Below are positions 44,579 to 53,350 of a stretch of DNA of 64,000 nucleotides, piece by piece; position 1 is the first letter of the stretch, and every line of letters starts with the position of its first letter. The notes beneath the pieces were generated by a model. The model saw nothing but the letters and a program-made list of their open reading frames with translations. It made no database searches and had not been told where the DNA came from. The stretch comes from CAVTWH01 sp963794685 (GTDB taxonomy: Bacteria; Actinomycetota; Actinomycetes; Mycobacteriales; Micromonosporaceae). The stretch lies in assembly GCA_963794685.1 (NCBI GenBank), contig CAWCFK010000018.1:496001-560000 (forward strand). Reading direction: 5' to 3'. The position numbers were made by a program, and so were the translations under genes.

Positions 44579-44598
44579 TAGACGGACCTGTCTGTCTA
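44579..44598. promoter_or_regulatory. TetR-type operator upstream of the reductase-TetR-hydrolase operon
   Basis: TAGACGGACCTGTCTGTCTA matches its own reverse complement at 16 of 20 positions (TAGACnGACnnGTCnGTCTA). The same TAGAC/GTCTA layout is typical of TetR/AcrR operators. It lies 18 bases upstream of the first start codon. Confidence 0.75.
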
Positions 44599-44690
44599 CT
44601 TCGGACCCTAGCATCCTCGGGCCCACACCCGGCGCGGTCCGGCCCAACCCCGGGGTCGCCGGGATGGCCGGGACTTGCGACCCTGGACGG

Positions 44691-45221
44691 GTGACCGACG
44701 CTGAACAGCTCACCACCCCGCCCGACCACCCGCCGGTAAGAGCCACCCTGCGCGCCCCCGCCCTGCGGGTGAGCCGACGCGCCATCGGGTACTGGACCCT
44801 GCGCGCCGGCATCGGTTGGGCGGTGCTGTTCGGCGCCGAGCTGACGATCTACCTCACCACCGGCCGCCGACTCTGGAGCCTGGTCGCGCTGGGCGGGATC
44901 GCCGTGCTGGCGGTCGCGCACCTGCTGGTGATGCCGAGGTGGCGCTACCGGGTACACCGCTGGGAGGCGACCGGGGAGGCCGTCTACACCCAGTCCGGCT
45001 GGTTCAACCAGGAACGCCGGATCGCCCCGATGTCGCGCATCCAGACCGTGGACAGCCAGCGCGGCCCGATCGAGCAGCTGTTCGGCCTGGCCAACGTCAC
45101 GGTGACCACCGCCTCGGCGGCCGGCCCGCTGAAGATCAACGGACTCGCGCTGGCCGACGCCCAGCAACTCGTTGACCTGCTCACCCGGCAGGCCCAGACC
45201 GACTCCGGGGATGCCACGTGA
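44691..45221 (+). CDS. bacterial PH-domain membrane protein (YdbS-like)
   Basis: Protein of 176 residues with two membrane helices (about 40-85) and a bPH2 domain: WEATGEAVYTQSGWFNQERR, SRIQTVDSQRGPIEQLFGLA, VTVTTASAAGPLKINGL. GTG 44691 is the start. The stop overlaps the GTG of the next gene by four bases. YdbS/YdbT pairs act together in the membrane. In Bacillus they are linked to resistance against certain bacteriocins, which is knowledge of the family and not seen here. Confidence 0.9.
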   Translation: MTDAEQLTTPPDHPPVRATLRAPALRVSRRAIGYWTLRAGIGWAVLFGAELTIYLTTGRRLWSLVALGGIAVLAVAHLLVMPRWRYRVHRWEATGEAVYTQSGWFNQERRIAPMSRIQTVDSQRGPIEQLFGLANVTVTTASAAGPLKINGLALADAQQLVDLLTRQAQTDSGDAT

Positions 45222-47008
45222 ATCCGCCGGACACCCACGCCGACCCCGCCGCCCACCCCGATCCGACCGACCCGTCCAGCCCGGGGCCGGACCCGTCCAG
45301 CCCGGGGCCGAACCGGTCCAGCCCGGGGCCGAACCCGTCCGACCAGGGTCCGAACCCGTCCGACCAGGGTCCGAACCCGTCCGACCAGGGTCCGAAGCTG
45401 CCGCCGGCCGACGGGGTTTCCGTCGACCCCGCGCTGGCCGCGACCGCGCCACCGGAGGAGCCGAGTGAGACGCCGTGGCGGCGGCTGAGCGTACGGATGC
45501 TCGCGGTGCACCCGGTGATGGAGGTGCTCCGGGCGCTGCCGGCGCTGGTCGGCGTGCTGATCCTGGGCGTCAGCCAGGGCGGCGCCGGGCACCTGTGGGG
45601 ACTGATCGGCGTCGGCGTGGTGGTCGGGCTCGGCCTGGTCCGCTGGGCCACCACCACCTACCGGGTCACCGAGCACCAGGTCCAGGTACGCCGGGGGCTG
45701 CTGCGGCGCAACACCCTCACGGTGCCGCGCGACCGGGTCCGCAGCGTCGACCTCACCGCGCACTTCATGCACCGGCTGCTCGGCCTGCAACGCCTCGCCA
45801 TCGGTACCGGCCAGGCCGACCAGCGCGGCGGGGCCGGCCTGCGACTGGACGCGCTGAGCACCGCCGACGCGCACCAGCTACGCGACGAGCTGCTGCACCA
45901 GCGCCGCCCGGCGACCGGCTCCTCCGCCGCCGCCCGCCCGACGACCTCAGCGGCCGGGGCACCGCCGACCCCGCCCCGCGAGACCGAACTGGCCCGGCTG
46001 CAACCGCACTGGTTCCGGTACGCCCCGTTCAGCCTGTACGGCCTGTTCACCATCTTCGTCACCGTCGGCCTGGTCGGGCAGCTGGCCAACGAGTTCCAGG
46101 TCCGACCCGACCAGTTCGGGCCGGTGCAGGACATCGTCGACACGGTGTCCGGCGCGCCGCTGGGGGTATCGGTGGCCGGCGTGGTCGCGGTGGCGATCCT
46201 GCTCATCGCGTTCTTCTCCACGCTCGGCTACCTGCTGACCTTCTGGGGCTTCCGGCTGACCCGGACCGACTCGGGCACCCTGCACGTCACCCGGGGCCTG
46301 ATCACCACCCGGGCGATCACGATCGAGGAGCGGCGGCTGCGCGGCGTGGAGCTGAGCGAGCCGGCGCTGCTGCGGATGGTCGGCGGGGCCCGGCTGGCTG
46401 CGATCACCACCGGGGTACGGGCCGGCACCGACGCGCAGCGGGGCGGGTCGCTGCTCTGCCCACCCGCGCCCCGGGACACCGTGCTGGCGGTAGCCGAGCG
46501 GATCGTGGGCGCCCCGAACCCGCTGGCGGCCCCGCTCACCGGGCACGGGCCGGCGGCCACCCGACGCCGGTACACCAGGGCGATCGTGCCCGCGCTGCTG
46601 CTGTTCGGCGCGCTGCTGGCCGGCGCCCTGACACTCGGCTGGCCCGCGCCGCTGTGCGTGACCGCCGCCGTCCTGCTGGTGCTGGCTGTGCCGCTGGCGA
46701 GGCAGCGGGCCCGCAACCTGGGGCACACCGTGGTCGGGCCGTTCCTGGTGGCCCGGCAGGGCGCCCTGAACCGGCGACACAGCGCGCTGGCCGACGCCGG
46801 GGTGGTGGGCTGGCGGCTGCACCGGTCGTACTTTCAGCGCCGGGCCGGGGTGGTCACCCTGTCGGCCACCACCGCCGGCGGCCGGCACCACTACGACGTG
46901 CTGGACGCCCCCGCGGCCACCGCCGTCGAACTTGCCGACCGGATCACGCCCGGTCTGCTCACTCCGTTCCTGGTGACCGGGGCGGAACTGCGGGCGGCTG
47001 AGCAGTAG
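45218..47008 (+). CDS. multi-bPH2-domain membrane protein (YdbT-like)
   Basis: Protein of 596 residues, partner of the preceding gene. An N-terminal low-complexity head (about 1-65) contains tandem SSPGPDP and SDQGPNP units, encoded by 18-base repeats at 45265-45400. Then three bPH2 domains alternate with paired helices: TTYRVTEHQVQVRRGLLRRN with RVRSVDLTAHFMHRLLGLQ; GTLHVTRGLITTRAITIEER; and VVGPFLVARQGALNRRHSAL. GTG 45218 overlaps the upstream stop. Domain order matches YdbT proteins. The repetitive head is a local addition. Confidence 0.9.
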   Translation: MNPPDTHADPAAHPDPTDPSSPGPDPSSPGPNRSSPGPNPSDQGPNPSDQGPNPSDQGPKLPPADGVSVDPALAATAPPEEPSETPWRRLSVRMLAVHPVMEVLRALPALVGVLILGVSQGGAGHLWGLIGVGVVVGLGLVRWATTTYRVTEHQVQVRRGLLRRNTLTVPRDRVRSVDLTAHFMHRLLGLQRLAIGTGQADQRGGAGLRLDALSTADAHQLRDELLHQRRPATGSSAAARPTTSAAGAPPTPPRETELARLQPHWFRYAPFSLYGLFTIFVTVGLVGQLANEFQVRPDQFGPVQDIVDTVSGAPLGVSVAGVVAVAILLIAFFSTLGYLLTFWGFRLTRTDSGTLHVTRGLITTRAITIEERRLRGVELSEPALLRMVGGARLAAITTGVRAGTDAQRGGSLLCPPAPRDTVLAVAERIVGAPNPLAAPLTGHGPAATRRRYTRAIVPALLLFGALLAGALTLGWPAPLCVTAAVLLVLAVPLARQRARNLGHTVVGPFLVARQGALNRRHSALADAGVVGWRLHRSYFQRRAGVVTLSATTAGGRHHYDVLDAPAATAVELADRITPGLLTPFLVTGAELRAAEQ

Positions 47009-47143
47009 CGGCACCGGTCGGGCGTCGGGTGCGCTATCTTTGGCGTTTCGGGTACCCATTCCCGGGCACAAAAAAGAGCCGCGAAATTGCGGCTTGAATT
47101 GCAAGATACCTATTCGGGAGATGGTTTGTCAAGTCAGACGGGT

Positions 47144-49450
47144 GTGTCGGACACCCAGACCACCACCGAGATCGACGTCGAGCAGGCCCACCTCAGTATC
47201 CTTTACCACCGGCTGGACACGCTGCGGGAACAGACGCAGCGCAATCGGGGCGACAAACTGCTGGAACAGACCAATCACCAGCAGGCGCGCTCCGAGCGCG
47301 ACGCCCTGATCGGCCGGTATACCGACCAGCTCGCCGTCTACGACGCCGTCGAGAGCGGACTGTGTTTCGGCCGTCTCGACTTCGACAATGACGACCGTCT
47401 GTATATCGGCCGTATCGGCCTGTTCGACGAGGCCGACGGGCACGAGCCGCTGCTGGTGGACTGGCGGGCCCCGGCCGCCCGCGACTTCTACCTGGCCACC
47501 GCCGCCTCGCCGCACGGAGTCCGCCGACGCCGGCACATCCGTACCCGGCGGCGGTCGGTGACCGGGCTCGACGACGAGGTGCTCGACCTGGCCGAGGCGG
47601 GCCGGTCCTGGCCGACCGGGCTGACCGGGGAGGCGGCGCTGCTGTCCGCGGTCACCGCCGAGCGCACCGGGCGGATGCGCGACATCGTCGAGACCATCCA
47701 GACCGAGCAGGACACGGTCATCCGGGCGCCGCTGGCCGGCACGCTGGTGGTGCAGGGCGGGCCCGGTACCGGCAAGACCGCCGTCGCGCTGCACCGGGCG
47801 GCGTACCTGCTCTACACCCACCGGCAGGAGTTGACCGCCCGCGGCGTGCTGATCGTCGGCCCGAACACCACCTTCCTGCGCTACATCGCCCAGGTGCTGC
47901 CGTCGCTGGCGGAGACCGGAGTGCTGCTGGCCACCCTGGGCGACCTGTTCCCGGGGATCACCGCCCGCCGCACCGAGAGCCTTGCGGTGGCCGCGCTCAA
48001 GGGCTCCGCCGTGATGGTGGACGTGCTGGCCGCCGCCATCGCCGACCGGCAGCGGGTGCCCGACGAGCCGATGGAGATCGCGTTCGACCAGGAGACCCTG
48101 GTGCTGCACCCGCACGAGGTGGCCCAGGCCCGGCTGCGTACCCGCCGCAGCGGCGGCCTGCACAACCTGGCCCGGGCCCGGTTCGAGGCCGAGATCGTGC
48201 ACGTCCTCGCCGGGCACTGGGCCGACCGGATCGGCACCGACCCGTACGCCGACGACCCGCTGGGCGGCGACGACGCCCCCGGCGATCCGATGCTGCTGGC
48301 CGAGGCCGACCTCGCCGACCTGCGCGCCGAATTGCGGGCCAGTCCCCAGGTGCAGGCCGCCATCGACGGGCTGTGGCCGATCCTCACCCCGCGCAAGCTG
48401 CTCACCGACCTCTACGCCGACGCCGACTCGCTGGCCAGCGCCGCGCCGCAGCTCGACGCCGAGCAGCGGGCGCTGCTGCACCGGCCGCCCGGCGGTGGTT
48501 GGAGCCCGGCCGACGTGCCGCTGCTCGACGAGGCCGCGCACCAACTCGGCGAGGACGACCGGGCAGAGAGCGTGGCCGAGCGGCGACGCCGCGCCGAGCG
48601 GATCGCCTACGCCCAGGGCGCGCTGGACATCGCGGCCGGTTCGGCGTCGCTGGACTGGGAGGACGAGGAGGACGTCGAGCAACTCGCCGCCGGTGACCTG
48701 CTCGACTCGGACCGCTACGCCGAACGCTTCGAGGAGCGCGCCGTGCTCACCGCCGCGCAACGGGCCGCGGCCGACCGTACCTGGGCGTTCGGGCACGTCA
48801 TCGTGGACGAGGCGCAGGAGCTCTCGCCGTTGGCCTGGCGGCTGCTGATGCGGCGCTGCCCGAGCCGGTCGATGACCATCGTCGGAGACGTGGCGCAGAC
48901 CGGGGAACTGGCCGGCGCGGCGTCCTGGGCGACGGCGCTGGACCCGTACCTGGACGGGCGGTGGCGGGAAGCGGAGTTGACGGTGAACTACCGCACCCCC
49001 GCGGAGATCATGGAGTTGGCCGCCGGGGTGCTCGCGGAGATCGATCCGAAACTGCGCCCACCGCGGTCGGTGCGGCGCAGTGGGGAGCCGCCGTGGCGTC
49101 GGCAGCCGGCCCGGGCCGAGTTGGCCGCGACCGTGGTCGCCGCCGCCGTGGAGCAGGCCGCCGCCGTGGGCGACGGGCGGCTCGGGGTGATCGTGCCGGA
49201 ACGGGAGCTGGCGCAGCTGGGCACCGCCATCGCCGCTGCGCTGCCGGACACCGCGGTGGGCGCCGACGCGGAGTTGGAGCGGCGGGCGGTGGTGCTCACC
49301 GTGCGCCAGGCCAAGGGCCTGGAGTTCGACTCGGTGATCGTGGTCGACCCGGAGACGATCACCAGCGACTCGGTACGCGGCCGCAGCGACCTCTACGTGG
49401 CGCTGACCCGGGCCACCCGGCGACTCGGCCTGATCGAGCCGACCGACTGA
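47144..49450 (+). CDS. HelD-type RNA polymerase recycling ATPase
   Basis: Intact HelD-class protein of about 768 residues, paralogue of the broken copy at 7083-9369. It has the N-terminal coiled arm (EQAHLSILYHRLDTLREQT), Walker A GGPGTGKTAVALHRAAYLLY, the DEAQ box VIVDEAQELSPLAWRLLMRR, SRSMTIVGDVAQTG, and C-terminal VRQAKGLEFDSVIVVDPET and LYVALTRATRRLGL. GTG 47144 is chosen by similarity. TTG 47087 would add 19 residues. No clear ribosome site is present for either, so a leaderless message is possible. Confidence 0.9.
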   Translation: MSDTQTTTEIDVEQAHLSILYHRLDTLREQTQRNRGDKLLEQTNHQQARSERDALIGRYTDQLAVYDAVESGLCFGRLDFDNDDRLYIGRIGLFDEADGHEPLLVDWRAPAARDFYLATAASPHGVRRRRHIRTRRRSVTGLDDEVLDLAEAGRSWPTGLTGEAALLSAVTAERTGRMRDIVETIQTEQDTVIRAPLAGTLVVQGGPGTGKTAVALHRAAYLLYTHRQELTARGVLIVGPNTTFLRYIAQVLPSLAETGVLLATLGDLFPGITARRTESLAVAALKGSAVMVDVLAAAIADRQRVPDEPMEIAFDQETLVLHPHEVAQARLRTRRSGGLHNLARARFEAEIVHVLAGHWADRIGTDPYADDPLGGDDAPGDPMLLAEADLADLRAELRASPQVQAAIDGLWPILTPRKLLTDLYADADSLASAAPQLDAEQRALLHRPPGGGWSPADVPLLDEAAHQLGEDDRAESVAERRRRAERIAYAQGALDIAAGSASLDWEDEEDVEQLAAGDLLDSDRYAERFEERAVLTAAQRAAADRTWAFGHVIVDEAQELSPLAWRLLMRRCPSRSMTIVGDVAQTGELAGAASWATALDPYLDGRWREAELTVNYRTPAEIMELAAGVLAEIDPKLRPPRSVRRSGEPPWRRQPARAELAATVVAAAVEQAAAVGDGRLGVIVPERELAQLGTAIAAALPDTAVGADAELERRAVVLTVRQAKGLEFDSVIVVDPETITSDSVRGRSDLYVALTRATRRLGLIEPTD

Positions 49451-49456
49451 TCCACG

Positions 49457-49491
49457 GACGTCCCGCCCCGGCCGCCCCGGGGCGGGACGTC
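49457..49491 (+). terminator. terminator hairpin after the second HelD gene
   Basis: Fifteen-base perfect stem GACGTCCCGCCCCGG and complement with a five-base loop, seven bases after the stop. Confidence 0.85.
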
Positions 49492-49561
49492 GATCGGTGG
49501 CTGCCCTGCGGGGGGCGATTCGCGTAGCGTGGAGGTACCCGCGGAGGGAGGCCGATGCGCG

Positions 49562-50140
49562 ATGTTCTGGGCCCGCGACCTGGTGTGGTCCGAGGACGGC
49601 GATGTCGACCCGCCGACCCTGTATGTGGACTTCGTCGCCCGCCACGTCGGTGAGTTGCGCCGGGACGTGTTGCGGCTGGTCGACGACCCGGACCGGGCCG
49701 ACCAGGTCTACCCCGAGGTGCTCACCGACGTGGCGCGGGCCTGGCGCCGGCTGGAGCACCTGCGCGAGCACGGCCACCCCGAGGCGGCCGGCGAGTACCT
49801 GGCTGCCTGCCTGCACCGGCGGCTGTACCGGCGGCCCGACAACGACGGCGACGGCGACGACCTGCCGGCACTGGAAGTGCGGTTCGTGGTCTGGGACTCG
49901 GCTGACTCGAGGTTGCCGCACCTGCCGCCGCCCGCGCACCGCAATGCCGCACTCCGCTTGGCCGAGCACATCCTGCCGCTGGTTGATCAGGAGCCGGCGC
50001 CACTGGCGGAGGCGGCGATCGCCTGGTGGCACGCGTATGAGTTCCGTCGTCGCCGCCGGCAGCTCACCGCAGCCGTGGCCGCCCTGGCGATCCTCCTTTT
50101 TCCACTGGCCACTGTGGGCACTGCCGGCGCAGGCCACTGA
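49562..50140 (+). CDS. hypothetical protein with C-terminal membrane anchor
   Basis: Protein of 192 residues. The first part (FVARHVGELRRDVLRLVDDP then DRADQVYPEVLTDVARAWRR) faintly resembles region 2 of ECF sigma factors, but no region 4 follows. The C-terminus is one membrane helix (LTAAVAALAILLFPLATVG) after a basic patch FRRRRRQ, so the bulk should face the cytosol. The ribosome site GGAGGG is 13 bases before ATG 49562 and nearer to an out-of-frame ATG 49555, so the start is unsure. Function unknown. Confidence 0.7.
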   Translation: MFWARDLVWSEDGDVDPPTLYVDFVARHVGELRRDVLRLVDDPDRADQVYPEVLTDVARAWRRLEHLREHGHPEAAGEYLAACLHRRLYRRPDNDGDGDDLPALEVRFVVWDSADSRLPHLPPPAHRNAALRLAEHILPLVDQEPAPLAEAAIAWWHAYEFRRRRRQLTAAVAALAILLFPLATVGTAGAGH

Positions 50141-50267
50141 CCGTCAGTAGTTTGCCGGGCACTGATGGCGTTGTCAGGTAACGGTCCCGCGCCTCGCGTG
50201 GGTGATGCGTCGATGCGACAGGTAGGGTGAGGCCCGCAGCACTTCCGGCAGCGAAGGGGCGCGGCCC

Positions 50268-51074
50268 GTGGACCGGCCGAGTTGGGCACCAACCGATGTC
50301 GACATCAACCAGCCGAGCATCGCCCGGGTCTACGACTACTTCCTCGGCGGCTCGCACAACTTCGCGGCCGATCGCGAGTTCGGCGACCGGATGACCGCCG
50401 CCGTCCCGGGCACCACCTGGGTCGTCCGGCAGAACCGGGACTTCCTCGGCCGCGCCGTCCGCTACTTCGCCGGCCAGGGCATCGACCAGTTCCTGGACAT
50501 CGGCTCGGGCATCCCCACCGTCGGCAACGTGCACGAGGTGGCGGCCGGCGTGCTCGCCGAACCCCGGGTGGCCTATGTGGACAACGACCCGGTCGCCATC
50601 GCGCACAGCCGGGCCATCCTGGCCGACGTCCCGAACGCCACCATCATCGGCGCCGACCTGCGCGACGTGCGGGCGTTGCTGGGCCGGCCGGAGCTGCGCG
50701 CCGCGCTGGACCTCGACCGGCCGATCGGCATCCTGCTCGCCGCGGTGCTGCACTTCGTCCTGGACGACGCCGTAGCCATCGAAATCGTCACCGAGCTCGC
50801 CGCCGCCGTGCCGGCCGGCAGCTACCTGGCCATCTCGCACGCCACCGCCGAGATCAGCCAGGACGAGGCGGCGCAGGTGCGATCACTCTACGACCGCCAG
50901 GTCGCCAAGCTGGCGCTGCGGTCCCGGGCGGAGATCGTCGCCCTCTTCGACGGGCTGGAGTTGGTCCCACCCGGGGTGGTGCAGACGCCGTTCTGGCGTC
51001 CGGACGGCGACCTGGAGAGCACCCCGGACCCGGGCAGGTACCCCGGGTACGTGGGCGTGGCCCGGATCGGCTAG
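50268..51074 (+). CDS. DUF574 SAM-dependent methyltransferase
   Basis: Methyltransferase-like protein of 268 residues from the DUF574 family, abundant in filamentous actinomycetes. It begins with the family hallmark NQPSIARVYDYFLGGSHNFA and has the SAM region FLDIGSGIPTVGNVHE, VAYVDNDPVAIAHSRAILAD and ILLAAVLHFVLDDA. GTG 50268 is the start. The stop lies two bases before the GTG of the cyclic-di-GMP gene. The substrate of this family is unknown. Tandem association with a GGDEF-EAL gene suggests a shared signalling context. Confidence 0.93.
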   Translation: MDRPSWAPTDVDINQPSIARVYDYFLGGSHNFAADREFGDRMTAAVPGTTWVVRQNRDFLGRAVRYFAGQGIDQFLDIGSGIPTVGNVHEVAAGVLAEPRVAYVDNDPVAIAHSRAILADVPNATIIGADLRDVRALLGRPELRAALDLDRPIGILLAAVLHFVLDDAVAIEIVTELAAAVPAGSYLAISHATAEISQDEAAQVRSLYDRQVAKLALRSRAEIVALFDGLELVPPGVVQTPFWRPDGDLESTPDPGRYPGYVGVARIG

Positions 51075-51076
51075 CG

Positions 51077-53173
51077 GTGGCAGAGCAACCGGCGGCGCCG
51101 GCATCGACCGCCGGGCCCGACCCGCAGCGGATCGCCCTGTCCTGGGCCCGCGAGCTGCGGGCCGCCAACTTCACCACGCTCAACATGGCGCAGCTGACCG
51201 AGATGCTCACCGGCTGGGTGGCGGCGCTGCTGGTCCGGCCGGTCGACCCCCGGCACGCCGGCCAGGTCGGCGCCAGCCTGGTGGCCGCGCACTTCACCCG
51301 GGTCGAGTCGCTGACCGCAACGATCGAACTGCTCGGCCGGGAGTTGCCGGCCGCCGGGCGGGAGCAGTTGATCGGGGCGCTGGCCGCCGGGTACGCCGAC
51401 GCGCTGCGCGAACAGACCCGGGCCGAGCAGCAGCAGATCATCGCGGCCGCGCTGCGCGCCCGGCAGGACGCCGAGGACGCCCGGTGGGCCAGCGAGGCCC
51501 GGTTCGCGGTGGTCTTCGCCGAGGCGCCGATCGGCATCTGCGTGGCCACCATCGACGGGGAGATGCTCGAGGTGAACGAGCGGGCCTGCGAGATGTTCGG
51601 GTACGCCCGGGAAAGCCTGATGACCCGTAACGCGGCCGACTTCAGCCACCCGGACGATCCGCCGGAACTGTGGACGCACTATGCCGAGCTGGTCGGCGGG
51701 CACCGCGGCTACTTCCGGGCCGACAAGCCGTTCTACCGCCGCGACGGCGGCACCGTCTGGACCGACCTGGTGGTCTCCCTGGTCCGCGACCAGCAGGGCC
51801 AGCCGCAGTACCTGCTGGCCATGGCCGAGGACATCACCGACCGTAACGAGCTGCGCAGCCGGCTCAGCCACCAGGCCCAGCACGATCCGCTCACCGGGCT
51901 GCCCAACCGGGCCACCTTCTTCGACCGGCTGGACGCGGTGCTCGCCGCCGGCCAGCTCAGCGGCGCCCGGGTGACCGATCGGCTCGGCCTGTGCTACCTG
52001 GACATCGACGGCTTCAAGGCAGTCAACGACCGGCTCGGCCACGACGTCGGCGACGAGCTGTTGAAGATCATCGCCGGGCGGTTGGTGCAGGCCGGACCGG
52101 GCACCCTGGTCTCCCGGACCGGCGGCGACGAGTTCGTGCTGCTGCTGGAGGACGTCGACGCGGCCACCGCGGTCACCATCGCCGACCGGGCGTTGGCCGC
52201 CGTCCGGCAGCCGATCGAGCTGGGCGGCCAGGTGCTCACCGTGTCGGCGAGCATCGGCCTGGTGCACGGCACCGTCGGCCCGACCGCCGCCGACCTGATG
52301 AAGGCCGCCGACACCACCGTCTACTGGGCCAAGTCCCAGGGCCGCAACCGGGTCGCCTACTTCGACGCCGACCGGCACCACCAGGACGTCACCCGGTACG
52401 AGCTGATCGCCTCGCTGCCCGAGGCGGTCACCAACCGCGAGCTGTTCCTGGAGTACCAGCCGCTGGTCCGGTTGACCGACGACCGGGTGGTCGGGGTGGA
52501 GGCGTTGGTCCGCTGGGCGCATCCCCGGCTGGGCACCCTCAAGCCGGACGTGTTCATCGCGCTGGCCGAGGAGAACGGGCTGATCGGCCAGGTCGGCAAG
52601 TGGGTGCTGGGCGAGGCCTGTGAGCAGGCGGCCCGCTGGCGCGCCGAGTTCGGTGACCAGCTCGTGCTGATGAGCATCAATCTGGCCCCGCACCAGGTGC
52701 AGAACCCGTCGGTGGTGGGCGACGTGGCCAGCCTGCTGGCCCGTACCGGGGTGCCACCGTCGCTGATCCAGCTGGAGCTGACCGAGAGCGCCGTGATGGC
52801 CGGCTCCGGGGTGCCGCTGGCCACCCTGCACGCGCTGGCCGCGCTCGGTTGCCGGATCGCCATCGACGACTTCGGCACCGGCTACTCCAATCTCGCCTAC
52901 CTGCGCACCCTGCCGGTGCATGCGGTGAAGCTGGCCGGCCCGTTCGTCAGTGGCCTGCGCGACAGCGCGGTGGACCCGGTGTCCCGGGAGTTCGTGGACG
53001 GGCTGATCCGGCTGTCGCACACGCTGAGCCTCTCGGTCACCGCGGAGGGTGTGGAGACCGAGTCGCAGGCCACCGTGCTCCGCCAGCTGCACTGCGACCT
53101 CGCCCAGGGGTACCTCTTCGGCGCGCCGATGAGCGCTGCCGCGATCAGCGCCCTGCTCGGCAAGTCGGACTGA
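51077..53173 (+). CDS. PAS-GGDEF-EAL cyclic-di-GMP enzyme
   Basis: Protein of 698 residues that may both make and break cyclic di-GMP. Order: helical N-terminal module (about 1-125) of unknown type, PAS with EAPIGICVATIDGEMLEVNE and ITDRNELRSR, GGDEF (motif intact at 349-353 in RTGGDEFVLL; LDIDGFKAVND upstream) and EAL (motif 475-477 in VGVEALVRWAHP, plus IDDFGTGYSNL and AEGVETE). All main catalytic residues for both activities are present. No RxxD inhibitory site is obvious. No membrane helix is seen. It is coupled to the DUF574 gene by a two-base gap. Confidence 0.94.
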   Translation: MAEQPAAPASTAGPDPQRIALSWARELRAANFTTLNMAQLTEMLTGWVAALLVRPVDPRHAGQVGASLVAAHFTRVESLTATIELLGRELPAAGREQLIGALAAGYADALREQTRAEQQQIIAAALRARQDAEDARWASEARFAVVFAEAPIGICVATIDGEMLEVNERACEMFGYARESLMTRNAADFSHPDDPPELWTHYAELVGGHRGYFRADKPFYRRDGGTVWTDLVVSLVRDQQGQPQYLLAMAEDITDRNELRSRLSHQAQHDPLTGLPNRATFFDRLDAVLAAGQLSGARVTDRLGLCYLDIDGFKAVNDRLGHDVGDELLKIIAGRLVQAGPGTLVSRTGGDEFVLLLEDVDAATAVTIADRALAAVRQPIELGGQVLTVSASIGLVHGTVGPTAADLMKAADTTVYWAKSQGRNRVAYFDADRHHQDVTRYELIASLPEAVTNRELFLEYQPLVRLTDDRVVGVEALVRWAHPRLGTLKPDVFIALAEENGLIGQVGKWVLGEACEQAARWRAEFGDQLVLMSINLAPHQVQNPSVVGDVASLLARTGVPPSLIQLELTESAVMAGSGVPLATLHALAALGCRIAIDDFGTGYSNLAYLRTLPVHAVKLAGPFVSGLRDSAVDPVSREFVDGLIRLSHTLSLSVTAEGVETESQATVLRQLHCDLAQGYLFGAPMSAAAISALLGKSD

Positions 53174-53218
53174 GCCGGCTGCCGTCGCCCGGTCGGCGGA
53201 CAATCCGCCCGTACGCCG

Positions 53219-53246
53219 GCGGCGGCCGGGCTTTCGGCCCCGCCGC
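53219..53246 (+). terminator. imperfect hairpin after the GGDEF-EAL gene
   Basis: GCGGCGGCCGGGC...CGGCCCCGCCGC forms a stem with two bulged bases, 46 bases after the stop. Confidence 0.4.
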
Positions 53247-53350
53247 TCTGCCGACCTGACCGCTGCCATTGTGCCCGCGGTCGGTTACCGTGGGTCGGCC
53301 GCGGGGTGCGGCGTGGGGCACAGCGGTGGTCTGGTGGTGACAAGCGGACG

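Noticed and set aside
45265..45400. Regular 18-base repeats that could be a CRISPR array
   Set aside because: Units are directly adjacent without spacers and encode in-frame SSPGPDP/SDQGPNP repeats of a membrane protein.
47129..50137. Open frame of 1002 codons on the minus strand opposite the second HelD gene
   Set aside because: It lies opposite a clear HelD gene and two further genes. Composition is low-complexity Gly/Arg/Gln/Val-rich as expected for the complement of GC-rich coding DNA.
51071..53269. Open frame of 732 codons opposite the GGDEF-EAL gene
   Set aside because: Antisense shadow without motifs; the plus strand encodes intact GGDEF and EAL domains.
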